64,000 nt of DNA from Carya illinoinensis (GCF_018687715.1 NC_056757.1:24136001-24200000); one strand, 5' to 3'; positions 48,178-59,985 are shown, counted from the first letter of the stretch. Numbers and translations: made by a program. The notes: generated from the letters alone by a model not told the origin.

Positions 48178-48615
48178 TATGGCCACAATCGTTGCTGCTC
48201 AAATCATAGATGGGTATGTCGTTGGGCTGGGCAATGAGGCTTCATGGATGGAAGTCAAGTCCCTCGTATCTACCTCGCCAACTGATAAGCGGATTGTGGT
48301 TGTTGCTATGACGCCCGAGGAGGTTAGCCCGCTCATCTTGGGTGAGGGGAAGGATCACTCGCTTCTGTTGCCTGTCGTGATGGGTTGTAAGAAGCCAACA
48401 TGTTGGTTGACTTCATCGTTAACAGCCAGGAGGCAGTTGAGAAGGAGAATCAGAAAATTCACTCTGTGGCGATGATGACCCTCCACTACGCAAGCGGGAG
48501 AGATATTGCCTGGAGGCAGAGCTAGCGATGGCGAAAGGATGGGTAGTCCTTGACTGGACCCACTCCTGCTTGTTGATGCCTACAAGGAAAGTAAGTTGTG
48601 GAGCAGCTGAGGGCT
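48178..48615 (+). pseudogene. Antisense additional ORF of Tat-like element 2, second part
   Basis: Continues the frame from the other side of insertion d with ATIVAAQIIDGYVVGLGNEA and WMEVKSL, then in another frame AVEKENQKIHSVAMMTLHYA, a helical stretch resembling the coiled-coil end of the element 1 counterpart. It stops where the LARD begins at 48616, so its last part is missing or displaced. Broken by shifts; no function can be expected. Confidence 0.6.
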
Positions 48616-50875
48616 TGTGACTCCCCCAATTCCCATGTACGGACACGTGGAAATCGAAGCGTCGGAATGATGACAACATGGGTCACACACATCGCCAAGT
48701 GCCAAGTGTGTGTACATGCAACAAGTGTACCATAAAATTACGCAGCGGATAATAACAGTCTTATAACTAAGTACTAAAATTTTTTTTATTTAAATACAAA
48801 CTCATTTAAAGTACACATAATAAAATATTACAAATCTCAAAAATCGTTTCAAACCAAATTACAAGACATACAACTAGTAGAGATAATTTTTGACATAAAC
48901 AACTCCAAATCAAAACTCTGGCCGAGCCGCCTCCTTGAGTTCAGCCTCCTCTTCCTCTTCAACATTTGCATCAAAATCTACGATACCAAAAATGGTGCCG
49001 CAGGTAAGTAATAATCCAAACGCCACAAGATAAAATATATTAAGCTCAACAAGATGCATGAAAAGATGCCAAATGCACATATCCCATAAATCTATATTTT
49101 TTCCACGCATGCCAAAATTCTCATTTTGGCCCAAAACATATCCTTTAAAACTAGTCATTGCCATTATCCCAGATAATGGTCCAAACCAAGGAAACCACAA
49201 TTTTCTCAGAAAATGGATCACAATAACCTCAAACAAAACTTCGCCATTTTTCCAGAAAATGGCCCATATCCAGTATCCAAAACCAGTTCCAATTTATTGC
49301 ATGCACCATGATCTCTCCTAGGATCATCTGCACACTCTGACTCCTATGCCACACCGCAGGTAACGACTATGCATGTGACACCTAAACGAGCGATGCCCAG
49401 TCTCGCACCCAGCGCGCACCTGGACCAGGCCATCCTCTAGTCCCTGCCAGCTTAGGGACCACGGAGTCGACACGACAGCGTTACCGTATCGTGTGATCCG
49501 ATCGTCGCCCAGCGACAATCCAAGGGATGTCACTCAGTATTATCCACTCCCGAGTGAACAGAGGAGCTCTACCGAGATAATACCCCATCCCGACTTGGGG
49601 TTGTGATACACACACCTGAAAATCCATTTACACATATAAAACCCATTTTTCTTAATTTAATACATGCACATGAATGCACCATGCAATGCACACCTCAAGA
49701 TACAATCTATCCAACAAATCATAATATCAACAACAACCAACCAAACAACTCCATCCTCAAATCCATCCGACCTCCGACTCCTCAAACTCAGTCCGGAATA
49801 ACCAACCTATCAATGAATTTATTGTAAAAGCAATAATATATTTAAATCTAAAGTAGAGTTTAAAAAATACTTACAGCACTATATACTAATTTTTGAAGAA
49901 TCAAGGAGTTGCAAACGGCGGAGAAAAAGCAATGTAACAGTGTAAAATACACTGTGACTGTGGGTTTTAAAATAACCACTTTTGAACGGGAAAAAACCAA
50001 GACTTGGGATTGATAGGGAATGACCTAGAGGTATTTTTGAAGCTAATGGAATTAAGAATGGGCCGTGGGTGGCGGAGGAGATGGCGATGGAAGCGAAAAA
50101 TGGTAAAAATGAATATGAGCTCGTGGGAGCTGCTCCGGCAACAAATCGGGGCTGGAAATGGGTGGTTTAGGACGGCAAGATGTAGGTGATAATGTGGTAA
50201 AAAAATGGTGGCCAGAGGTGGAACGACGGAGGCGAAATGGCCCAAAAACCGTGCAGCTTGGAGGAGCTCGTGGCGGCTAACGCTGGCTCGGATGGAGGTG
50301 AAATTTGGTGGGGAGATGTGCCGGCCGGAGGGGAAGATTTCTGGGTGGGTGGCGTTGACCACGTCGCCGGCGAGCGGCGGTGCTGGGCGGTGGAAGAAAC
50401 GGACGGAAATGGAGGATAGAGAGAGTGTCACACACACGGGAGAAAACCAAAGAAGAAAGAAGAAGAAAAAAGAAAGAAAAAGAAAGAAAATAGAAAGGAA
50501 AAGAGAAGAGAAAAAAAAAAGATGGAAAAAAGAAATGAGGTCCAATCCTCACTTTTGGAGTCCAAAAACTGATCCGACGAAAACAACTTTAAAAGCTATA
50601 AAACGAATAAAATAATTTAAACATCACATCGAGCTAAAATATAATAAATAACTAGTAAAAACTAACCACATAATTTTAAATCTCATAACAAACTAAAATA
50701 AATTACACAGCAATTTAAATTCAAAACGATAATAATATTAAGAAAGCTCTACAAAACAAATATCACAACTAAATAAATCCAATGAAAATACGATAATTTA
50801 AAATAAAAGAACTAATATTTTAATTAAATTAAAATACTCATTCATTGAAAATACACGTAAAAATAGGGTATCACA
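48616..50875 (-). repeat. 3' LTR of the LARD
   Basis: On + it starts TGTGACTCCCCC and ends GGGTATCACA. Matches 53886-56047 closely over its first 2140 bases. It contains a GC-rich block with small hairpins (49413-49600) and a - strand frame open at 50545-49967. Confidence 0.85.
49413..49600. other. GC-rich hairpin block in the LARD LTR
   Basis: Contains GTCCCT/AGGGAC (49440-49459, 8-nt loop), GTCGC-CCA-GCGAC (49504-49516) and CCCC...GGGG around 49583-49600. The same pairings occur in the right LTR, for example GTCGC/GCGAC at 54778-54790. Confidence 0.55.
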
Positions 50876-50890
50876 TCCTCCCCCCTTAAA
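50876..50890 (-). promoter_or_regulatory. Polypurine tract of the LARD
   Basis: On the - strand TTTAAGGGGGGAGGA directly precedes TGTGATACCC, the start of the 3' LTR. Confidence 0.8.
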
Positions 50891-53871
50891 ATAAATTTTG
50901 TCCTCGAAATTTGTAAGGTCAAACATCATTGACAAAGCAAGATACAAGATACAACTCATAACACATTTGGGAGAAACATACCATCATTAACACCCAAACA
51001 ATTAATGATATTTCTCTCTCTTGTCTACTCCTATAGGCGATTCCATCATACCTGCACTAATCTCCCAATGACCATCACTTCTAGTACTCCTAAGGCAGTT
51101 ATGTAATCCGAAATCTCCAATTCCACAAAAACTTAATACAACACCCAGTAAACTCCAATGGTTATTATCTTCACGCCATAAACTGTGTTAATCTCAATCG
51201 ACTCTCATGCTAAAAGAAAACTTCCAAACCTCTATTATATTCCACAAGTTGGTAACCTATTAGTCACTTTTGAAGTAAACCATCAATAAGCATAAATTGC
51301 ACAACCAATGATTAATCTTCCATTAAAATTTTGAATCACTACTAATTCCTCAAAATCAACACAAAATTTGAATACTTTATTATCTCAAAAAAATCATGCT
51401 TCCATGCGCACTCTGATAACTCGCCAAAATACACAAAAGACTATGTCCTCATAAATCAACAGCACGAGCTAACTCAATACCTGAAAACAAGAAAATCATT
51501 TGCCACACTTCAATAGAAAATAATATACCTCCAAAAGCCATAAATTATTACTCACTCCTCATTTGGCTCTTGCTACCTTAATCAAAATCAACATTCCGCA
51601 AAAATACATCCATTGATTGATGACAGAAATCAATACTAATCAACCTCAAGGCCCCAAATTGAAAACACATAACATCATCCCAAAATACATCTGTCTCTTC
51701 TAAAGATAAGGAACATATCCAAAAGGCCCAAATCCTTCCCGGCCAACCAAGCGCCTATAATTTCTATCCGATATCCCACACTTCAAGCTCATTACCTATA
51801 TTTTGAATAACATCTAATCTTGCAATAACTAAACTCACTATAAACTACCATTAACTTCACCTAGACATAATCGAAACGCTCTTGGTAACTCACCCACCTA
51901 CTTGTACTCTCAAAAACTTTAGTATTAAAACTTCTAATTCCTTCAATCGCACATCACAAATAAGCCTCAAGACAGACCATACTGTTTAAATCTTCAATCC
52001 ATCAAAATTATTGAACAACACTCATGGATCCTAACACTTTATTACCCCATACATATGATTATGCTACCCACCATTGATGCATAAGTTTCAACTTCCAAGA
52101 TTTTATCATACACTGCACATGGCAACCCAACAATATCTTTCCAAATTAATAACAATGTTCATAATTCTTCCAATTAGATGCTCAATCTTCAAAGTAGAGT
52201 GTAGCCTCCAGAAATTTAAATTCCTATAGGACCTCAATTCACAACTAATTCCTTAAGGTAATCATAACAATTATTGCCAACCAACATTCCATTGAGTAAC
52301 ACACTTCGACTGAACACTCTAATCGACTCACCACTATCACGTGTCGATCTCATGCATCCTTAGCCAAAACCAATAATCATTCCAACGTACAAGTGATCCA
52401 TTACTACTATTTCCATCATCTGGACTTATATCCGCAAATCAACATGAATCATTCCTAAATCTGCTCAACTTATACCCTTAAAATTAGCAAACAGCTATTG
52501 CTTAAAGTTTTGTACCGAGATTAATCTAAAACCTGCTATTAATCCATTCCCAAAAGTCTATAGATCATAAAGCCTCAATTTCGACCACATTCAATATCAA
52601 CACAAACCACTTTTTCCAACACCTCGATGGACCTATTTCTTCCGAATCAATAAAAATCATTTCCTAAAATCTGCTACTACAACCTCAAGTTAACAATAAT
52701 CATTTTCTGAACTAGATCGATATCTTCATTCATTAGAGAAATACACGAACTAGATCATTACCTTCAATCCCAAAAAAAAAAAAAAATACTCCCTTGAAAA
52801 AATTTCACACATCAGTAATTCAACTTGGATCAACCCAATCTAATGGTTCCAAACTAATCACTCTCCAAAATAGATCAAGCTAGCACACCAAGTCTGTAAA
52901 ACTAAGAACTCAACTCTTATTATAAATCGGTCTTTCAACTCTTCAATTCTAAAACTTTAAATCACATAAGAATCATTTTCTGAAATTTCTAAGATCAATG
53001 AACTTACACCCCATAATAGAACAATCAATTCCCAAAACTTTCAAAATCTAAAACATTAATGGATAATAAATTATTTTCTGAATTCTCAAGATTGATAGCT
53101 TTAATCCAAAACATTCACCTTAAAAACTTGTAAAATCTAAAGCCCCAATTGCCAACAAATTACTCGTCCAAATCAACGAAATTTAAAACTTGAAATTTAA
53201 TTATTTCCCCCAAAGCTTGTCAAACCTAACACCTTAATTACCATAAACTTATTTTCCTAAAATCTATAAGGCCTCAAACCTTAAATAAAATTCTATTAAA
53301 CATATCCTTAAAGTTCGTTGAACCTAGACTCTCCTATTCTATAGCCTCGCTACATAAATTCTACAAAATCTAAGACCTCAATCATTTTAAGCGACTTAAA
53401 ACTAATTCCCCTTATTGCGACGTGATATCCTACTTTACAAAGATTGCCTAAACCATGACATTCCCTTCAGACCTCAACATCATAAAAGCAAACCACACCG
53501 CTAAAAATTCAAGCCTACTACACTAAATGTTCATGCCTAATAATAGTATTCTTGATAATACCGCCTTCCTGCCATACGTAACCCTTAACCCCAATTTCAA
53601 CTCCAAACAAAACAAATCAAAATAAATTAAAACAAAATAAATAAAATAACATACACTGAAATAAATAAAACAATAAAACAACATACTTCCAATTCCAATA
53701 AGATCAAATCAAACCAAACCAAACCAACTCAAATGGAATTAAATCAAATAAAATAAAATCAAGTTAAATAAAAACAACTCAAATTAAATAAACAAGATAA
53801 TATCAACTCAAGCTTTTAAAACTTTCTGGTACTCTACCTATGGGACATGTGGTTTTACCCAGAGCCGAACT
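50891..53871 (-). other. Non-coding interior of the LARD
   Basis: Three kilobases without any long frame on either strand. On + the sequence is made mostly of A, C and T with few G, so the element RNA (- strand sense) would be C-poor. Short words such as ATTTCGAGGAC near the left end (on the - strand) resemble the end of chromovirus pol. No gag or pol domains remain. It presumably depended on proteins of a relative for movement. Confidence 0.7.
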
Positions 53872-53883
53872 GCTCTGATACCA
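53872..53883 (-). promoter_or_regulatory. Primer-binding site of the LARD (initiator Met tRNA)
   Basis: TGGTATCAGAGC on the - strand, two bases inside the 5' LTR. Confidence 0.88.
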
Positions 53884-53885
53884 CC

Positions 53886-56047
53886 TGTGACGCCCCCAAT
53901 TCCCACATACGGATACGTGGAAATCGAATCATCAGAATGATGACAACACGGGTCACACATCCTATCGCCAAGTGCCAAGCGTGTGTACATGCAACAAGTG
54001 TACCATAAAATCACGCAGCGGATAATAACAGTCTTATAACTAAGTACCAGAATTTTTTTGTTTAAATACAAACTCATTTAAAGTACACGTAATAAAATAT
54101 TACAAGTCTCAAAAATCGTTTCAAACCAAATTACAAGACATACAACTAGTAGAGATAATTTTTGACATAAACAACTCCAAATCAAAACTCCGGCCGAGCC
54201 GCCTCCTCGAACTCAGCCTTCTCATCCTCTTCAACATCTGCATTAAAATCTACGGTACTAAAAATGGTGCCGCAGGTAAGTAATAATCCAAACGCCACAA
54301 GATAAAATATATTAAACTCAACAAAATGCATGAAAAGATGCCAAATGCACATATTCCATAAATTTACATTTTTTCACACACACCAAAAATCTCATTTTGG
54401 CCCAAAACATATCTTTTAAAACCAGTCATTGCCATTATCCGAGATAATGGCCCAAACCAAGGAAACTATTGTTTTTCCAGAACATGGATCACAATAACGT
54501 CAAACAAAATCTCATTCCATTTTCCCAGAAAACGGCCCGTATCCAGTATCCAAAACCAGTTCTAATTTATTGCATGCACCATGATCTCCACTAGGGATCA
54601 TCCGCACACTCTGGCTCCTGTGCCATACCGCAAGTAATGACTACGCATGTGACACCTAAACGAGCGATGCCCAGTCTCGCGCCTAGCGGATACTTGGACC
54701 AGGCCATCCTCTAGTCCCCTCTAGCCTAGGGACCACGGAGTCGACACGACAACGTTACCGTATCGTGCGATCCGGTCGTCGCCCAGCGACAACCCAGTGG
54801 ATGTCACTCAGTATTATCCACTCCCGAATGACCAGAGGAGCTCCACTAAGATAATACCCCATCCCGGCTTGGGGTCGTGATACACACGTACCTGAAAATC
54901 CATTTACACATATAAAACCCATTTTTCTTAATTTAATACATGCACATGAATGCACCATGCAATGCACACCTCAAGATATAAGTTATCCAAAAAATCACAA
55001 TATCAACAACAACCAACCAAACAACTTCGTCCTCAAATCCATCCAACCCCCGACTCCTCAGACTCAGTCCGGAATAACCAACCAGTCAATGAATTTATTG
55101 TAAAAGTAATAATATATTTAAATCTAAAGTAAAGTTTGGAAAATGCTTACAGCGCTATATCCTAATTTTTGAAGGATCAAGGAGCTGGAAACGGGAGGAG
55201 AAAAAGCAACTTAACAGTGTAAAATACACTGTAGCCATGGGTTGTAACATACCCACTTTTGAACAGGGACAAACCAAGACTTGAGATTGATAGGGAATGG
55301 CCTAAAGGTATTTATGAAGCTAATAGAATTGAGAATGGGCCGTGAGTGGCGGACGAAATGGCGGTGGAAGCGAAAAAAGGTAAAAACGAAGATGAGCTCA
55401 TGGGAGCTGTTCCAGCAATGGATCGGGGCTGGAAATGGGCGGTTTAGGACGGCAAGATGTAGGTGATGATGTGGTAAAGAAATGGTGGCCGGAGATAGAA
55501 TGACGGCGGCGAAATGGCCCAAAAACCGTGCGACTTGGAGAAGCTCGTGGCGGCTAACGCTGGCTCGGATGGAGGTGAAATTTGGTGGAGAGATGCACCG
55601 GTCGGAGGAGAACATTTTTGGATTGGTGGTCTTGACCACGTCGCCGGTGAGTGGCGGTGCTGGGCGGTAGAAGAAACGGACGGAAATGGAAGAGAGAGAG
55701 TGTGTCGCAAACACGGGAGAAAACCAGAGAAGAAAGAAGAAGAAAAAAGAAAGAAAACTTAAAGAAAAGAAAAAGAAAAAGAAAAGAGAAAAAGAAAAAG
55801 AGAAAAAGAAAAGATGGGGAAAAGAAATGAGGTCCAATCCTCACTTTTAGAGTCCAGAAACTGATTCGACGAAAACAACTTTAAAAGGTATAAAACGAAT
55901 AAAATAATTTAAACATCACATCAAGCTAAAATATAATAAATAACTAATAAAAACTAACCACACAATTTTAAATCCCAAACAAACTAAAATAAATTACACA
56001 GCAATTTAAATTCAAAACGATAATAATATTAAGAAAGCTCTACAAAA
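53886..56047 (-). repeat. 5' LTR of the LARD, truncated
   Basis: Starts TGTGACGCCCCC on +. Follows the left LTR until 56047 (equivalent to 50756), after which the sequence switches abruptly to element 2 pol sequence. Confidence 0.85.
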
Positions 56048-57780
56048 TGAAATTTACACATTTGTAGGGCCTTTGGGGGAACCAGTTTGCTCCTCGTTTT
56101 TCCTATATGAGCCTTCATCTCCTCCTCCAATTGTGGCAAGTTAAGTCTCTGACAAAAGCTAGCTGCGACTTCATATGAGGTGCATACCCACGCTACTAGT
56201 TGGTCTTAACAGGTCCAGGAGCGCACCATAGGTACCCTGCCAACCTTTGGCTTTAGCTCTTGCATGTAGCACTCTCGCACTAAGATCTATTCTCTCCAGA
56301 TTTCTCCAACTCCTTAAGCAATCAGGAACTTCATCTTCAGGTGGAAGGTGGAGGTGATTACCTTGAGCTTGTTCAGGGACGGGCAGCCAATGATGGCATT
56401 GTAAGAGGAGGGGGCCTTCACGACCAGAAAGTCAACCATGACAAGGGCTGAGTAGGGAGCGCTACCCGCCAAGACAGATAGAGTGATCGTCTCGGCAAGT
56501 AGGACCATCTCTTCGGAGAAGCCTTTGAATGGCATCGGTGCTGATTGGAGTCAGGTAGCATCTATCCCCATGTGGGTAAATGCTTCCCAAATTAGGATGT
56601 CAGATGAGATGCCATTGTCGATGAGGATCCTCCTTGTGGTGAAGTTGGCGACTAGCATGGTCACCATTAAAGCATCATCGTATAGGTAGAGGAATCCCTC
56701 TTTGTCATCTTCCTTGAAGGAGATTACAGGTGTAGGTTTGCTTCTTTTATACTTTTTTGGGCGGTATGCTGCCGAGTACACCTCTCGATATTGGGCCTCC
56801 CTAACGTGTGCCTTTCTCCTGAAAGAGGTCGCTTCTTCGCTGACAAATCCCCCTGCTATGGTTCTGATTTCCCCTAATTAGGGATACAACTCACTCAAGT
56901 TTTCTTTTTCACGGGCTTTCTTCTCTCCTTTTCCTATAGCTCCTATCAGGGCTTCTTTCTCATTACCTTCATACTTGTTCCTCCCTTCAAATGTGGAGAT
57001 ATCTTGGCGCTGCTTGATCTAAATGGTCGCCTTTTCCCCACATGGAGTGGCAGTCATTCGTGTTGTGGGTGGTCAACTGGTAGTAGGTACAGTAGCGACG
57101 TATTGGCTGGTTGTCCTCCTGGGCTGGCTGGCGCTCATCCTTTTGGATGGCAAGGGCTAAGCGGTCCAGTTGAGGGGAGCTCCTCTTTTCGTCCATCGTG
57201 CAGCCTCCTATCTGCCTTTTCGCGAGCAAGGCTCCTAGTCGCGGCTTTCCCTTCCTATCCACCAGCTTTAGTTCCTTATTCCTTGGTTCGGTTAAGGTGC
57301 ATAGTGTGTCCTCGGCATTGATGAAGTTATCAGCCTGGTCCATGAACTCCTATACTGCGGCTAGGTTCCTCTTGGCCAGCTCTGGCATGAAGTAGGATCG
57401 AGGCCACAGTCCCTCTAAGAGCACCGCCAAGGTGATCTTCTCATCCTGGTCCTCCGCCGTCATGTGCTCCTTATTGAACCTGGTTAGATAAGCTTTCCAG
57501 CTCTTGTCCTCTCCCTACTTGATGGGGAAAAGGAATGCTGCGTGGCACCTTCTTCTCCTTTTTGCCATGAACTACATGAAGAATAGGCAGGCCAGCTCCC
57601 TAAAGTTTTTTATAGAGCTGGGTGCCAAGGAACCAAACCACACCCTCGCTGGTCCCTTCAAGGTTAGCAGAAGGCTCTATAGACCACTTCCTTGAGAAAG
57701 CCATGCAAGGTTATATGCATCTTGAAGATTTCAAAATGCTCGACTGGGTCCCGGGTCTAGTCATACATATCCATAGGGGG

Positions 57781-58082
57781 TGATGCGAACCCGCGGAATT
57801 AGAATTTCTTGAACTCACAATCAATTTGAAAACTCACCCAAGAAAACCAAAATCAAGTCAATGGATGGAAGAATCTAGACCCATTGAGCAACTCGTTTTA
57901 AGAACCTAGATTATATTAAAATCTAAACCCACTGAAGAACCTGTCTCAAGAACCCACATTACGAATGAGGAATGTCACAAAGGTTGTGATTTACCTTTGA
58001 TAAGTTCAAACGTTCAACGAAGAATAAGAAGAGATAAACTCAACTTACAATGAATAAAATTCATCAGTTTTCATAAACTTTC

Positions 58083-58113
<31 letters not shown>

Positions 58114-58610
58114 TGAGGCTATAAAGAGTATTTAAACTAAAACCTCACAAAATCCTAGGTAAAATAAAGCCCCATCTTCCAAAAATGCCCATGAGTGAAT
58201 AGTGCAGCAGCTACAGTACTACGCTACAGTAACTCGGCTATAGTAACCTCTTGAAATCCCAGCTCAACAAAATAATAAATTTTTCAACATGCCCTTAAGT
58301 CCTTCTCATAATAAAACTAATTATTCTAAACTAATAAAATTAGTCCTTTAAATGAATTAAACAAGTTGAAAGTCTTAAAGTGCCCAAAGCCTTTGAGTCA
58401 TGTTGTTGCCCCCTTCCATAGCTTATATCAAATTCATCAACACTGGATCTTCATTCTTTAAGCCCATCTTAAATGTTGGGCTCTTGCTACCTAGGTAGAT
58501 TACACCAATTCATGCATTACTTCATTGCTCTTCTTAGCTTTTGATCTTGTGATTGCCTATTTGGAACTTGCAAAGGATCTCTAAGGTTCGGTCCACCCAG
58601 GGGCCCATCA
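57781..58610. mobile_element. Solo-LTR-like insertion e in gag of element 2
   Basis: Starts TGATGCGAACCC and ends GGGCCCATCA, an inverted pair of ends of TG...CA type. AGGGGG flanks it at 57775-57780 and 58611-58616; the G run hides whether the duplication is 5 or 6 bp. Taking it out restores KFRVPPMDMY in gag. It is 830 bp, non-coding, and includes a (TA)n tract at 58083-58109. A solo LTR is most likely. Confidence 0.75.
58083..58109. repeat. (TA)n microsatellite in insertion e
   Basis: About 13 TA units. Confidence 0.9.
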
Positions 58611-59014
58611 AGGGGGACCCGAAACTTCAGCGGTAGGGGTACCGCCATCACTTCTGTGATGTACGGTAGGCCTGAGCTGACGAGCAACTAGTCTATCGAT
58701 GTCAAGGTGCCCATTTTTTACGTCATCTCCTCATATTTTCCCTTAAGGTTGCATAGTTTGTTCTACATGTTCTTCCTTTCTTCATCTTCATCATCATCTC
58801 CCCCGACGTTTCTGGACCCATGATGCTCACTGTTGATGGGTTCTTCATCCTGCCTTGGTTCTTGGGCATTATCCTTAAGGGCCTGGTTAGCCTCTCTATT
58901 AGTTTTGCCATCGTTACTAGTCTAGTTTCCATGTTTGATGATGTTGCTTCCTCCTGGTCTCGAATTGCCTAAGAACAGGTTCTTGTAGGCATACAAAGGA
59001 CATGCAAAAGTTTT

Positions 59015-59038
59015 CTAGGATCCAATAGACAACACCAC
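59015..59038 (-). promoter_or_regulatory. Primer-binding site of element 2
   Basis: On the - strand TGGTGTTGTCTATTGGATCC follows the 5' LTR. It matches TGGCGCCGTCTGTGGGATCC with mainly C-to-T and G-to-A changes, the same primer site as element 1. Confidence 0.65.
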
Positions 59039-59669
59039 TATTAACGTCGTGTTTCGTATGACTTTGGATTGGGCTCTCCATAGTCCGAGTCTTCGATCTT
59101 GAGGCCTACAAACACAAAGAAAATATCAAAAGGGGTGGCTCTTGTGGTGGTCAGGAGAGCCTCCAATGCCAAATTTAGTAATGCTTTTGAAAAGTGTGCA
59201 AGAGTGTAGAGAGAATTCAAAGAGTCTAGAATGTAACTCTCTTCTGATACATGGGGGTTCCCTTTTATACCAGGCCTCGAGGGTCAAGTAGCCATACCCT
59301 ATCGGCTGGGGGGAGGGATGTCCTCCTGAAGTCCCTTCCGCCATACCCATTTAATGCGGCATGGCCCTATGGAGGATGTAATTAATTAATGCAGTGTGAT
59401 CCTCTGGTGGGCACATTTTATGTGGCGTGATATTTTGTTTCATCTTAGGGTTTAGTCCTGTCGAGATGGCATACTCCCATTCTCTTTTGCCAGGGTAGTT
59501 TTCTCGTGCACCTTGGGTAGTGGATTGATCTCTACCCCAAGGCCCAACATTTGTTTATCCAGGTCAATAGCCCTTCAATTGGGTCAATGGATGACTCGAC
59601 TAGTATGGGCTCCTAGGTATTGGACCCAGCCTCAGGGCCTTTTGGGCCTAGGGGAAAAATCCCCTAACA
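59039..59669 (-). repeat. 5' LTR of Tat-like element 2
   Basis: Starts TATTAACG on + (decayed from TGTTAACG) and ends CCCCTAACA. Aligns with 41734-42356. Confidence 0.85.
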
Positions 59670-59985
59670 AGGATGGTGGGTGATTCGGGCACTATGAAGA
59701 GGGGTTGGGGCCTAACGGTCACGAGATTGTTTGGTATGTCCATCTCTCATATATTTCCGTGATGATGGTAGGGGCTTCAAGGTGGTTTGGCTGAGGGGAA
59801 GAAAGGGTGTGGGAGGATTGTTGTGCTAGATGAAAGGCTCCATAGGTTTGGGAAAATAGATGAAAGGATGTTTGAGGCTTGGGCTTGGTTGATTGCATTA
59901 ATATGTGCCTCTTGACTGTGAGCTGGGCTGTGGGAAAAGGATTTGGGCCGAGAATAAGGGTAATACCTGTGCGTGCAGAACGTAG
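59670..59985 (-). pseudogene. ORF1 part of LINE 2
   Basis: A Pro/Ser/His-rich linker on the - strand leads to SPTIPLEEHH across the element 2 insertion, which continues the lysine-rich ORF1 end at 41733. Earlier ORF1 domains are absent, so the LINE is 5'-truncated near 59985. The boundary is approximate. Confidence 0.5.

Larger units (their letters stand above)
48616..56047 (-). mobile_element. Large LTR retrotransposon derivative (LARD), right LTR truncated
   Basis: Two homologous LTRs (2260 bp, and 2162 bp truncated) flank a 3.0-kb interior with no coding potential. The - strand order is 5' LTR (53886-56047), initiator-Met primer site, interior, polypurine tract, 3' LTR (48616-50875). The interior ends with sequence resembling the last codons of chromovirus pol just before the polypurine tract, so it derives from a Tekay/Del-like gypsy element. 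The right end is cut at 56047, where 119 bp of LTR is absent. Confidence 0.8.
56048..58992 (-). pseudogene. Gag and protease of Tat-like element 2
   Basis: On the - strand an ATG at 58992 (MPTRTCS, then a stop) starts gag, matching the gag start of element 1. After PLPLKFRVP the solo LTR e intervenes (57781-58610), and gag resumes at PMDMYD.TRDPVEHFEIFK. The retrotransposon gag core follows: GPARVWFGSLAPSSI, LTRFNKEHMTAEDQDEKI, then MDQADNFINAEDTL. A Cys/His region with RRYCTYYQLTTHNTNDC is near 57050. The protease part (56781-56314) has IDNGISSDILIWEAF, where D-[ST]-G is usual but DNG is seen, and VDFLVVKAPSSYNAIIGCPSL. Similarity continues weakly (GEIWREQILVRECYM) and ends at 56048. Stops occur in several places. 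Gag packages element RNA and the protease matures it; this copy is dead. Confidence 0.78.
41734..59669 (-). mobile_element. Tat-like Ty3/gypsy retrotransposon (element 2), with nested insertions
   Basis: LTRs at 41734-42356 and 59039-59669 flank an interior with gag and protease on the - strand and an additional ORF on the + strand near the 3' LTR. The target duplication is GGGAT (41729-41733) against AGGAT (59670-59674), one mismatch. The 3' part of gag-pol (reverse transcriptase, RNase H, integrase) is missing; it was probably lost with the right end of the nested LARD at 56047/56048. Insertions d, e and the LARD lie inside. Confidence 0.82.
29592..59985 (-). mobile_element. L1-like LINE (LINE 2), split into three pieces by nested insertions
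   Basis: On the - strand the LINE runs from a 5'-truncated ORF1 part (about 59985-59670), through ORF1 end, endonuclease and first part of reverse transcriptase (41733-39719), to the rest of the reverse transcriptase, zinc-knuckle region and RNase H (32080-29592), ending in a (TTTTTA)n tail on the + strand at 29595-29611. Together about 4.8 kb. The gaps are 32081-39718 and 41734-59669. Taking them out with one target-site copy gives continuous protein similarity at both joints. Target duplications of the LINE itself could not be confirmed. Confidence 0.8.

Noticed and set aside
50205..50615. A 136-codon frame on + in the LARD LTR
   Set aside because: Ends in a Lys/Arg/Glu-rich run from a simple-sequence tract; lies opposite the LTR sense strand.
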